Positions 1 to 6,188 of a stretch of DNA of 8,139 nucleotides are shown here, one piece after another. The notes below the pieces were generated by a model. It saw only the letters and a list, made by a program, of their open reading frames with translations, was not told the origin of the DNA and made no database searches. This DNA is from an uncultured Pseudomonadota bacterium (GTDB lineage: Bacteria; Pseudomonadota; Gammaproteobacteria; Burkholderiales; SG8-41). The stretch spans positions 1 to 8,139 of the forward strand of contig CAMPGR010000147.1 in the NCBI GenBank assembly GCA_946885605.1. The letters run 5' to 3'. The stretch's first letter is position 1, and each line of letters opens with the position of its first letter. The translations under genes were made by a program, and so were the position numbers.

Positions 1-17
1 GGTTGGGTTTGACTACA

Positions 18-1289
18 TCAAGCCGCCTTCTTCGGCGGCGCGGAGAACGCGCCGGCGCTTTTGAGCTTGCTCACCTGCTCCTCGCTGTAGCCCAGCACCT
101 CTCGCAAAATTTCATCCGTGTGCTCGCCGAGCGTGGGGCTGCGCCTGATCGCCGCCGGCGAGGCGGAAAGCTTGATCGGCATGCCGACGTTGTACCACGT
201 GCCGCGCTGGGGATGATCGAGCTCGACCCACATCTGGCGGCCGTTCACGTGCTCGTCGTGCGTCAGGTCTTCCGTGCTCATGATCGGCCCGCACGGCACG
301 TCGAGCGGGTTCAGGATCGCCATGAATTCGCGCTTGGTGTGATTGCGCGCGAATTGGGTGATGAGCGCCCACATCTCGTTCTGGTTCTTGCGGCGGTCGG
401 CGATCTTGGCGAACCTGGGATCGGCTGCGAGGTTCGGCATCCCGAGATCGGGGCCGATGCGGTTCGCAAGCGCTTCCCACACCGCCTCCTGCACCACGAT
501 GTACAGCCAGTCGTTGGGGCCGTGCGGCTTGCAGTGGATCGCATTGCCGAGCTGGCCGCCGCCCGAATCGTTGCCCGCGCGCGGCACGTCACCCATTCCC
601 TGACGGGTCGGAACCGAGTATTCCGAGAGGCCGCCGCGCGTCAAGCGCTGGTGATCGCGGAACTTGACGCGGCAGAGGTTCATCACGCCGTCCATCATCG
701 CGACTTCGACATACTGGCCCTGGCCCGTGCGCCGCGCCTGATGCAGCGCCGCGAGGAGACCGATGGCGAGATGGAGCCCCGTGCCGGAGTCGCCGATCTG
801 CGCGCCCGTGACGAACGGCGGGCCCTCGGGCACGCCGGTCGTGCTCATCGCGCCGCCCATCGCCTGCGCGACGTTCTCGTAGGCCTTGAAATCGGCATAC
901 GGGCCGGTCGAGCCGAACCCTTTGATCGAGCCCATCACGATCTTCGGATTGATCTCGTGTATCTTCTCCCAGGAGAAGCCGAGCCGGTCGAGCACGCCGG
1001 GACCGAAGTTCTCCATGATGATGTCGCACTTCTTCAAGAGGTCGACGAACACCTGCTTGCCCTCGGCCGTCTTCATGTTGACGGTGATCGAGCGCTTGTT
1101 GCAGTTCAACATCGTGAAGTAAAGGCTGTCGGCATTCGGCACGTCGCGCAATTGCCCGCGCGTTGCGTCGCCCTGCGGCGGCTCCAACTTGATCACGTCC
1201 GCTCCCATCCATGCGAGCAGCTGCGAGCACGTCGGCCCGGCCTGCACGTGGGTCATGTCGAGGATGCGAACGTCTTTCAAAGCTTCCAT
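18..1289 (-). CDS. frc: Formyl-CoA:oxalate CoA-transferase
   Basis: A class III CoA-transferase of 423 aa that moves CoA from formyl-CoA to oxalate, giving oxalyl-CoA and formate; cytosolic. The oxalyl-CoA feeds the decarboxylase encoded just upstream. The N-terminal THVQAGP segment, the NCNKRSI segment and the YENVAQ segment (Tyr137) match Frc of Oxalobacter formigenes (about 428 aa) as I remember it. The catalytic Asp that forms the aspartyl-CoA intermediate is Asp167 in a [10 protein letters not shown] context. The mobile glycine loop is at 242-246 but reads SGGGQ rather than GGGGQ, and the Trp found near residue 48 of Oxalobacter Frc is Gln46 here. I chose the ATG at 1289 because GGAG lies 6 nt upstream; the in-frame TTG at 1301 overlaps that ribosome site. 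Only 23 nt separate it from oxc, so the two are almost certainly cotranscribed. The family includes many paralogs, but the oxc linkage makes the substrate assignment strong. Confidence 0.95.
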   Translation of the reverse strand: MEALKDVRILDMTHVQAGPTCSQLLAWMGADVIKLEPPQGDATRGQLRDVPNADSLYFTMLNCNKRSITVNMKTAEGKQVFVDLLKKCDIIMENFGPGVLDRLGFSWEKIHEINPKIVMGSIKGFGSTGPYADFKAYENVAQAMGGAMSTTGVPEGPPFVTGAQIGDSGTGLHLAIGLLAALHQARRTGQGQYVEVAMMDGVMNLCRVKFRDHQRLTRGGLSEYSVPTRQGMGDVPRAGNDSGGGQLGNAIHCKPHGPNDWLYIVVQEAVWEALANRIGPDLGMPNLAADPRFAKIADRRKNQNEMWALITQFARNHTKREFMAILNPLDVPCGPIMSTEDLTHDEHVNGRQMWVELDHPQRGTWYNVGMPIKLSASPAAIRRSPTLGEHTDEILREVLGYSEEQVSKLKSAGAFSAPPKKAA

Positions 1290-1312
1290 TCTGATCTCCA
1301 AGGATTCTGCGG

Positions 1313-3070
1313 CTATTTTTTCTTCGCGCTGGCCGGATTGAGGCTCGTGATGCGCCCGCTCTCGGTGCCGGCGGTTTCATCGATCACGGCATTGATGAGC
1401 GTGGGCTTGCGCGAGCGCAGCGCTTCTTCCATCGCGCTTCGCAACTCGGCCGGGGTCGCGGCGTGCACGCCCACGCCGCCGAATGCCTCGATAATTCTGT
1501 CATAGCGCGCCCCCTTCACGAACACGGTGGGCGCCACATCGGCGCCACCGGTCGGATTGACGTCGGTGCCGCGGTAGACGCCATTGTTGTTGAAGATGAC
1601 CACGCACACCGGCAGCTGGTAGCGGCAGATCGTTTCCACTTCCATGCCCGAGAAGCCGAAAGCGCTGTCGCCTTCGATCGCGATGACGGGCTCGCCCGTG
1701 ACGACCGCAGCGGCGATGGAATAGCCCATGCCGATGCCCATCACGCCCCAGGTGCCCACGTCGAGGCGCTTGCGCGGCTTGTACATGTCGACGATGCTGC
1801 GCGTGAAGTCGAGCGCGTTGGCACCTTCGTTCACCAGGATGGCGTCAGGGTTGGCCTTGATGATATCGCGCACCACGTTGAGCGCGCTGTGGAAATTCAT
1901 CGGCATCGGATTCTTCGCGAGCGTCTCGGCCATCTTGATGAGGTTCTTGCTCTTGCGCTCGGCGACGCTGCCCATCCAGTCCGTCGGCGGCTTGCGCCAC
2001 TCGGGGCCCATGCCCGCAAGCAGTGCCGACACACAGGAACGGATGTCGCCCACGACCGGGGCGTCGATCGGGACATTGCTGTCCATCTCCTGCGGCGAGA
2101 TGTCGATCTGGATGAACTTCTGGCCGCCCCGGCCCTTGGCGCTCTTCCCGCCCCAGGTCTTCCCCTTGCCGTGCGAGAGCAGCCAGTTCAAGCGGGCGCC
2201 GATCAGCATCACCACGTCGGCCTCGGCGAGCACGTAAGAGCGGGCCGCGGCAGCGGACAGTTCGTGCGTATCGGGCAGCAGGCCCTTCGCCATCGACATG
2301 GGGAGGTAGGGGATGCCGGTCTTCTCGATGAGCGCGCGAATTTCCGCGTCGGCCTGAGCGTAGGCCGCACCTTTGCCGAGGATGATGAGGGGACGCTTGG
2401 CGCTCTTCAGCAGCTCGAGGGCGCGCTGCACGGCCTCCGGAGCCGGAATCTGACGCGGCGCGGGATCGGCGACCTTGATCAGCGAATCCCTGCCGGCTGC
2501 CGCATCCACGGTCTGCCCCAGGAGCTTCGCCGGCAGGTCGAGATAGACGCCGCCCGGACGGCCCGACACGGCGGCGCGGATGGCGCGCGCGATGCCGACC
2601 CCGATGTCCTCGGGGTGCAGCACGCGGAACGCGGCCTTGGCGAGCGGCTTGGCGATGGCGAGCTGGTCCATCTCCTCGTAGTCGCCCTGCTGCAGATCGA
2701 CGATCTCGCGCTCGCTCGAGCCGCTGATCTGGATCATCGGGAAGCAGTTGGTCGTGGCGTTCGCCAGCGCGGTGAGGCCGTTCAGGAAGCCGGGCGCGGA
2801 TACCGTCAGGCAGACCCCGGGCTTCTGCGTGAGAAACCCGGCAATCCCGGCGGCGTAGCCGGCGTTCTGCTCGTGGCGGAATGAAATGACGCGCATGCCT
2901 TCGGCCTGCGCCCTGCGCGTAAGATCGGTGATCGGAATGCCGGGCAGACAGTAGAGCGTGTCGATGCCGTTCAACTTGAGGGCATCGATCACCAGTTTGA
3001 AGCCGTCGGTCACTTCCTGCGATGGGGTATCGGTGGTCATGCTGAGATTCTTCGCTGCATCGGATGTCAT
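1313..3070 (-). CDS. oxc: Oxalyl-CoA decarboxylase, ThDP-dependent
   Basis: A cytosolic thiamine-diphosphate enzyme of 585 aa that decarboxylates oxalyl-CoA to formyl-CoA and CO2, consuming a proton. The order is the usual one: pyrimidine-binding domain with the catalytic Glu67 in FRHEQ, a central domain with the conserved LGKGAAYAQ and KGLLPD segments, and the pyrophosphate-binding domain with the GDS (467-469) to NNN (494-496) metal/ThDP motif. The [25 protein letters not shown] block at about 116-136 is diagnostic of Oxc among ThDP enzymes. Tyr499 and Ser571 appear to align with Tyr483 and Ser553 of the Oxalobacter enzyme (about 568 aa). A small Gly/Lys-rich insertion lies near 308-317. 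I chose the ATG at 3070, which has GAGG 9 nt upstream; the ATG at 3040 (575 aa) is possible but has a weaker ribosome site. First gene of the oxc-frc operon, with an FNR-type promoter predicted upstream. Confidence 0.96.
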   Translation of the reverse strand: MTSDAAKNLSMTTDTPSQEVTDGFKLVIDALKLNGIDTLYCLPGIPITDLTRRAQAEGMRVISFRHEQNAGYAAGIAGFLTQKPGVCLTVSAPGFLNGLTALANATTNCFPMIQISGSSEREIVDLQQGDYEEMDQLAIAKPLAKAAFRVLHPEDIGVGIARAIRAAVSGRPGGVYLDLPAKLLGQTVDAAAGRDSLIKVADPAPRQIPAPEAVQRALELLKSAKRPLIILGKGAAYAQADAEIRALIEKTGIPYLPMSMAKGLLPDTHELSAAAARSYVLAEADVVMLIGARLNWLLSHGKGKTWGGKSAKGRGGQKFIQIDISPQEMDSNVPIDAPVVGDIRSCVSALLAGMGPEWRKPPTDWMGSVAERKSKNLIKMAETLAKNPMPMNFHSALNVVRDIIKANPDAILVNEGANALDFTRSIVDMYKPRKRLDVGTWGVMGIGMGYSIAAAVVTGEPVIAIEGDSAFGFSGMEVETICRYQLPVCVVIFNNNGVYRGTDVNPTGGADVAPTVFVKGARYDRIIEAFGGVGVHAATPAELRSAMEEALRSRKPTLINAVIDETAGTESGRITSLNPASAKKK

Positions 3071-3207
3071 GGTGAGATGCCTCGCGTGCTTGCCGTCAAT
3101 TGGACAAGGGTTCTTTCCAGTGGGTAGCTGCCGTCGAAGCCAAACGGGGCGGAGTTTCCTCAATTCACGGCAGATCCGCGCCACCTGAACGTGGCCGTGA
3201 TTCACTC
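3071..3207 (-). promoter_or_regulatory. Predicted 5' leader of oxc-frc mRNA with alternative stems
   Basis: If transcription starts near 3207 the oxc leader is about 137 nt, long enough for post-transcriptional control. Near its 5' end is a perfect 7-bp inverted repeat (TCACGGC/GCCGTGA, at 3194-3200 and 3165-3171, 22-nt loop). A second, weaker 5-bp stem pairs 3175-3179 with 3149-3153. It uses bases inside the loop of the first stem, so the two would form a pseudoknot or alternate. I do not recognise a known riboswitch class and see no U-tract terminator. The frame here is open back to a GTG at 3205, but homologs begin close to the chosen oxc start. Confidence 0.35.
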
Positions 3208-3213
3208 GCGCGT

Positions 3214-3256
3214 ATCATAGGGCGCAGCATGCCGATGCACTCTTGACCGCGATCAA
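3214..3256 (-). promoter_or_regulatory. Predicted class II FNR-type promoter of oxc-frc
   Basis: On the minus strand a -10 hexamer TATGAT (3219 to 3214, five of six matches to consensus) lies 23 nt downstream of the FNR-box-like palindrome at 3243-3256. With a start site near 3207, the palindrome centre falls at about -42.5, one base from the -41.5 typical of class II FNR/CRP activation. There is no recognisable -35 hexamer, as expected for an activator-dependent promoter. The start site is inferred, not measured. Confidence 0.6.
3243..3256. promoter_or_regulatory. FNR-box-like operator (TTGAC-N4-ATCAA)
   Basis: The 14-bp sequence TTGACCGCGATCAA differs at one position from the FNR consensus TTGAT-N4-ATCAA. 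Its reverse complement matches the site at 7292-7305 at 13 of 14 positions. It sits in the divergent region between oxc and the Crp/Fnr regulator. It could therefore activate oxc at about -42.5 and also act on the regulator promoter from about -91.5, a distance close to class I spacing. Confidence 0.72.
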
Positions 3257-3276
3257 GATTCGCATAGTGGCGGCAG

Positions 3277-3297
3277 AGGGGCAAGACCCTTTCCCCT
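3277..3297. repeat. Imperfect inverted repeat in divergent control region
   Basis: The arms AGGGGCAA (3277-3284) and TTTCCCCT (3290-3297) pair at 7 of 8 positions around a 5-nt centre. The repeat lies between the FNR-like box and the predicted -10 of the regulator, at about -64 to -44 from that start site. It could be a second operator or chance in GC-rich DNA; I cannot tell which. Confidence 0.25.
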
Positions 3298-3328
3298 GTG
3301 CGTTCTCGGGGTTAGGGCTGGAATTCGC

Positions 3329-3334
3329 TATACT
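3329..3334 (+). promoter_or_regulatory. Predicted -10 element of the regulator gene
   Basis: TATACT (five of six matches to TATAAT) lies 35-40 bases before the chosen ATG at 3369 and would put the start site near 3341. I see no convincing -35 hexamer at 16-18 nt spacing, which suggests a weak or activator-assisted promoter. Confidence 0.45.
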
Positions 3335-3340
3335 CTGGCT

Positions 3341-3359
3341 CGCGGTGGACCCCACCGCG
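3341..3359 (+). promoter_or_regulatory. Perfect palindrome at the 5' end of the regulator mRNA
   Basis: CGCGGTGG-ACC-CCACCGCG is a perfect 8-bp inverted repeat with a 3-nt centre, starting at the predicted transcription start and ending 9 nt before the ATG at 3369. As RNA it would be a very stable hairpin covering the place where a ribosome site should be; as DNA it could be an operator overlapping +1. If translation instead began at the GTG at 3345 the repeat would be coding. No Shine-Dalgarno sequence is visible before either start. Confidence 0.5.
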
Positions 3360-3368
3360 ACCGCCATC

Positions 3369-3977
3369 ATGCCGCTCCTCGCACACCATCCCGAAGCCGC
3401 CATCATCCGCATCCAGCTGCGACAGAACCTGGTTCTCCGGCACCTCACCGAAGCTCAATGGCATGAGCTCGAGCCGCTGCTCGATGTGATGGACTACCCC
3501 AAGGGGGAAGCCCTCGAGCACCAGGGGGATCACTCGATGGAGCAGTATTTCATCATCGACGGGATCCTGAAGCGCGTCGTCTCGAACGCCCACGGGAAGG
3601 AGATGATCCTGCGCTTCGCGGCGGAAAGCGACATCGATACGAGCTACGCCGCCTGGCGGCTCAAGAAGCCCATTCCCTATTCGATCCGCGCGGTCACCAA
3701 GGTCCGCGCCGCCAAGCTTTCCATGCAGCAGTGGGTGAGCTTCATGGAGCGCCACGCCTCGGTCAAGAGCGAGTTCGAGTTCGAGATCATGAAGCTCATG
3801 AGCGAAGTGATGGCGCACACCATCACGCTGCATCTCCTCGACGCGCCGGGACGGGTGCAGCGCTTCATGCGCAAGCACGCCGAGCTCGCCGAGCGGCTCC
3901 CGAAGAAGGAGCTCGCATCCTGCCTCAATCTTTCGCCGGAAACGTTGAGCCGGCTCAAGCGTCGCGGGAAGATTTGA
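3369..3977 (+). CDS. Crp/Fnr-superfamily transcriptional regulator
   Basis: A 202-aa DNA-binding regulator: a cupin-like effector domain (about residues 20-110, with the YFIIDGILKRVV core), a long dimerisation helix (about 130-155) and a C-terminal winged-helix HTH (about 160-202). The recognition helix reads SPETLSRL, with Glu191, Ser194 and Arg195 in the spacing FNR uses to contact TTGA half-sites. The only cysteine is Cys185, so it cannot hold an FNR-type [4Fe-4S] cluster. The Gly-Glu and Arg-Ser residues of the CRP cAMP cassette are replaced (DTSYAAW, PYSIRAV), so cAMP is unlikely; the signal is unknown. It ends right after the recognition helix (KRRGKI), so the usual wing is short or absent. 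I prefer the ATG at 3369; a GTG at 3345 (210 aa) is possible. It is divergent from oxc, and FNR-like boxes upstream of oxc and tctC suggest it controls both operons. Confidence 0.88.
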   Translation: MPLLAHHPEAAIIRIQLRQNLVLRHLTEAQWHELEPLLDVMDYPKGEALEHQGDHSMEQYFIIDGILKRVVSNAHGKEMILRFAAESDIDTSYAAWRLKKPIPYSIRAVTKVRAAKLSMQQWVSFMERHASVKSEFEFEIMKLMSEVMAHTITLHLLDAPGRVQRFMRKHAELAERLPKKELASCLNLSPETLSRLKRRGKI

Positions 3978-4008
3978 AGGACCGGTTGGAAGCCTCAGCG
4001 CAGGAGCG

Positions 4009-5529
4009 TTACCGCCCCCCCGCCGCCTGCGCCGCGAGCGAGCTCCGCAGCTTTCCGAGCCCCCTCGTGATGAACGGCCAGAACAGCATCACCACGCCGA
4101 GCGCCATCACGCTGCCGACGAGCCAGTTCGACCAGAAAATTTGCAGCGACCCCTGGGAGATCAGCATCGACTGCCGGAAGGCGCTCTCCGCCTGGTCGCC
4201 GAGCACGAGCGCGAGCACGAGCGGCGCGAGCGGATAGCTCAACTTCTTGAACGCGTAGCCCGCCACGCCGAACACCAGCATGATCCAGATATCGAGCATC
4301 GCGTTGTGCACGGTGTAGGCGCCCACCGAGCAGATGACGATGATGATCGGGGCGATGATCGAGAAGGGCACGCGCAGAATCGCGGCGAACAGCGGCACGC
4401 AGGTGAGCACCATGACGAGGCCCGCGACGTTGCCGAGGTACATGCTGGCGATCAAGCCCCACACGAAATCCTTCTGCTCGACGAAGAGCAGCGGTCCCGG
4501 CTGCAGCCCCCAGATCAGCAGTCCGCCGAGCAGCACCGCAGCGGTCGGCGAGCCGGGGATACCGAGCGAGATCATCGGGAGCAGCGCCGAGGTTCCCGCC
4601 GCATGCGCGGCGGTCTCGGGCGCCACCACGCCTTCGAGCTGCCCCGTGCCGAATTTCGCCCCGTCGCGCGACATGCGTTTCGCCACGCCGTAGCTCATGA
4701 AGGAGGCCGGCGTTGCACCGCCGGGCGTGATGCCGAGCCAGCAGCCGATCAGGCAGCTCCTGAGCGAAGTGATCCAGAAGCGCGGGAGCTTCGCCCACGT
4801 CTCCATCACGATCCTGGGATTGATCTTCGCCGTGCGCCCGGAGAAGGAGAGCGCCTCTTCCATCGAGAGCAGGATCTCGCCGATTCCGAAGAGCCCGATC
4901 ACCGCGATGAGGAAATCGAAGCCCCGCATGAGCTCGTGCCAGCCGAAGATGAGCCGCAACTGGCCGGTCACCGTGTCGATGCCCACCGCCGCGAGCGCGA
5001 AGCCGAGCATCATCGAGGCGAGGATCTTGAACGGCGGCTCCTTCCCCATGCCGATGAAGCTGCAGAAGGTGAGGAAGAACACCGAGAAGAATTCGGGCGG
5101 CCCGAACTCGAGCGCGAAATCGGCGACGAGCGGCGCGAGGAAGGTGATCATGATCACCGCGAAAAGCGCGCCGATGAAGGAAGAGGTGAACGCCGCGGTC
5201 AAGGCTTCGCCCGCGCGGCCCTGCTGCGCCATCGGATAACCGTCGAAAGTGGTCGCGACCGACCACGGCTCGCCCGGTATGTTGAAGAGGATCGAAGTGA
5301 TGGCTCCCCCGAACAATGCGCCCCAGTAGATGCAAGAGAGCATGATGATTGCGGAGGTGGGCGGCATGGAGAAGGTGAGCGGCAGCAGGATCGCAATGCC
5401 GTTCGCACCGCCCAGACCGGGCAGCACGCCCACGATGATGCCGAGCGTCACGCCGATGAACATCAGGAGCAGGTTGAACGGCGTCAGCGCGACCGCAAAG
5501 CCGTGAAACAGGGCGTTTATCTCTTCCAA
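4009..5529 (-). CDS. tctA: Tripartite tricarboxylate transporter, large membrane subunit TctA
   Basis: A polytopic inner-membrane protein of 506 aa, the translocation subunit of a TTT-family secondary transporter that works with TctB and the periplasmic protein TctC. The family signatures are visible: GVLPGLGG at about 34-41, a second G-x-x-PGG block at about 266-271 (GITPGGATPASF) and the SLGIPGSPTAAVLLGG motif at about 321-336. Hydrophobic stretches run through the whole length, as expected for roughly 10-12 membrane segments, and about 500 aa is the normal size. The start is a TTG at 5529, supported by AGGAG (5538-5542) 8 nt upstream; the first downstream ATG would cut into the first membrane segment. 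It is the last gene of tctC-tctB-tctA and ends 31 nt from the convergent regulator gene, with no clear terminator between them. The substrate cannot be read from sequence; the neighbouring oxc-frc genes suggest oxalate or another small carboxylate. Confidence 0.95.
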   Translation of the reverse strand: MEEINALFHGFAVALTPFNLLLMFIGVTLGIIVGVLPGLGGANGIAILLPLTFSMPPTSAIIMLSCIYWGALFGGAITSILFNIPGEPWSVATTFDGYPMAQQGRAGEALTAAFTSSFIGALFAVIMITFLAPLVADFALEFGPPEFFSVFFLTFCSFIGMGKEPPFKILASMMLGFALAAVGIDTVTGQLRLIFGWHELMRGFDFLIAVIGLFGIGEILLSMEEALSFSGRTAKINPRIVMETWAKLPRFWITSLRSCLIGCWLGITPGGATPASFMSYGVAKRMSRDGAKFGTGQLEGVVAPETAAHAAGTSALLPMISLGIPGSPTAAVLLGGLLIWGLQPGPLLFVEQKDFVWGLIASMYLGNVAGLVMVLTCVPLFAAILRVPFSIIAPIIIVICSVGAYTVHNAMLDIWIMLVFGVAGYAFKKLSYPLAPLVLALVLGDQAESAFRQSMLISQGSLQIFWSNWLVGSVMALGVVMLFWPFITRGLGKLRSSLAAQAAGGR

Positions 5530-5582
5530 CGTGTCGGCTCCTCTCCCTTCGATCCCTGTCTACTTGCCGGCGGCCCGCGCAC

Positions 5583-6101
5583 TCAGTAGCCGATGAAGCT
5601 CAACGGGTTGTATGCGCCCTTGTACAGCGGCACCAGGAACCAGACTTCGAACATCAGGAACATCACCACACTGATCGCCACGCCGACCGTGATGCCTTTC
5701 AGCCAGCTGTACTTACCGAGCCATACCATGAAGACGGCGATGTAGACCGCCGCGGAGACATAGATGCCGATCAACTCGACGCCCAGCACGTAGAGTGCCG
5801 CCGGGATCAGCACCGAAAGCACCCGCCGCAGCGGCCCCCAGGCGACGAAGAGGTCGCCACGCTTTGCACTCTGTCCGAAGATCGCCTGGAAGAGCGTCAC
5901 GAGGGCCGACAGGCAGATGATCGCGCCGATGTAGAACGGAAAGTAACCGGCCTCCGGGCCGTCGCCTGCCCAGCGGATGCCGAGGCGCAGGCTGTCGTAC
6001 ACGACGAGCCCGCCCAGCGCCAGAAATACGAGCGCAACGATGATCTCCATCGTGCGCGTCGGAATGCCGCCGGAGCGGGCTTCGGGGGGATTCTTCTCCA
6101 T
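5583..6101 (-). CDS. tctB: Tripartite tricarboxylate transporter, small membrane subunit TctB
   Basis: A 172-aa integral membrane protein matching TctB in size, topology and position. A charged N-terminal tail of about 17 residues is followed by hydrophobic segments at about 18-38, 53-75, 94-129 (probably two) and 136-159. The GDGPEAGYFPFYIGAI stretch at 46-61 is the conserved entry to the second segment in this poorly conserved family. TctB is needed for transport together with TctA, but its exact role is not settled. The ATG at 6101 has only a weak ribosome site, in contrast to the strong one of tctC; the alternative ATG at 6050 has none. It lies 87 nt after tctC and 53 nt before tctA in the same operon. 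Confidence 0.92.
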   Translation of the reverse strand: MEKNPPEARSGGIPTRTMEIIVALVFLALGGLVVYDSLRLGIRWAGDGPEAGYFPFYIGAIICLSALVTLFQAIFGQSAKRGDLFVAWGPLRRVLSVLIPAALYVLGVELIGIYVSAAVYIAVFMVWLGKYSWLKGITVGVAISVVMFLMFEVWFLVPLYKGAYNPLSFIGY

Positions 6102-6120
6102 GCTGCGCGTCTCGATTGTT

Positions 6121-6143
6121 CTTCGCCCGGCCAGCGGGTGAAG
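6121..6143 (-). repeat. Inverted repeat (mRNA hairpin) between tctC and tctB
   Basis: Nine-base arms at 6121-6129 (CTTCGCCCG) and 6135-6143 (CGGGTGAAG) pair at 8 of 9 positions around a 5-nt loop. In the transcript it follows the GC-rich stem at 6146-6175 and lies 19 nt before the tctB ATG. There is no U-tract, so it is not a canonical terminator. It may protect the tctC message or reduce expression of tctB-tctA relative to the binding protein. Confidence 0.4.
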
Positions 6144-6145
6144 AT

Positions 6146-6175
6146 GCGGGCAGACGCCGGGAAGCGCCCGCCCGC
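6146..6175 (-). repeat. GC-rich inverted repeat just after tctC
   Basis: GCGGGC at 6146-6151 can pair with GCCCGC at 6166-6171 or, in an alternative register, at 6170-6175. In the transcript this stem begins about 13-18 nt after the tctC stop codon and precedes the hairpin at 6121-6143. No U-tract follows, which fits a 3'-end stabiliser or partial attenuator better than a terminator. Confidence 0.35.
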
Positions 6176-6188
6176 TGCGAGCGCCCTA

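Noticed and set aside
1078..1091. Another FNR-like sequence (TTGACGGTGATCGA)
   Set aside because: It lies inside frc coding sequence, has a second mismatch to the consensus and no promoter next to it; most likely chance.
3..1505. Long plus-strand open frame opposite frc and the end of oxc
   Set aside because: It is antisense to two clearly recognised enzymes, is rich in Arg, His and Ala as expected of a GC-rich shadow frame, and shows no domain or ribosome site.
1463..2884. Plus-strand open frame of 473 codons opposite oxc
   Set aside because: Shadow of oxc: Arg/His/Asp-rich composition, no recognisable motif.
3071..3205. N-terminal extension of oxc to the GTG at 3205
   Set aside because: Oxc proteins begin about 10 residues before the TDGF segment, the extra 45 residues resemble nothing, and the predicted promoter would leave essentially no leader before that GTG.
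3243..3368. Extension of the regulator to the TTG at 3243
   Set aside because: That TTG is part of the FNR-like box and lies upstream of the predicted -10. The added residues do not look like a Crp/Fnr N-terminus.
3978..4008. Possible bidirectional terminator between the convergent regulator and tctA genes
   Set aside because: The 31-nt gap has no stable stem and no T-tract on either strand.
4141..5589. Plus-strand open frame of 482 codons opposite tctA
   Set aside because: The composition is extremely rich in Glu, Arg and His, which is the complement of a membrane protein's codons. tctA on the other strand has all its family motifs.
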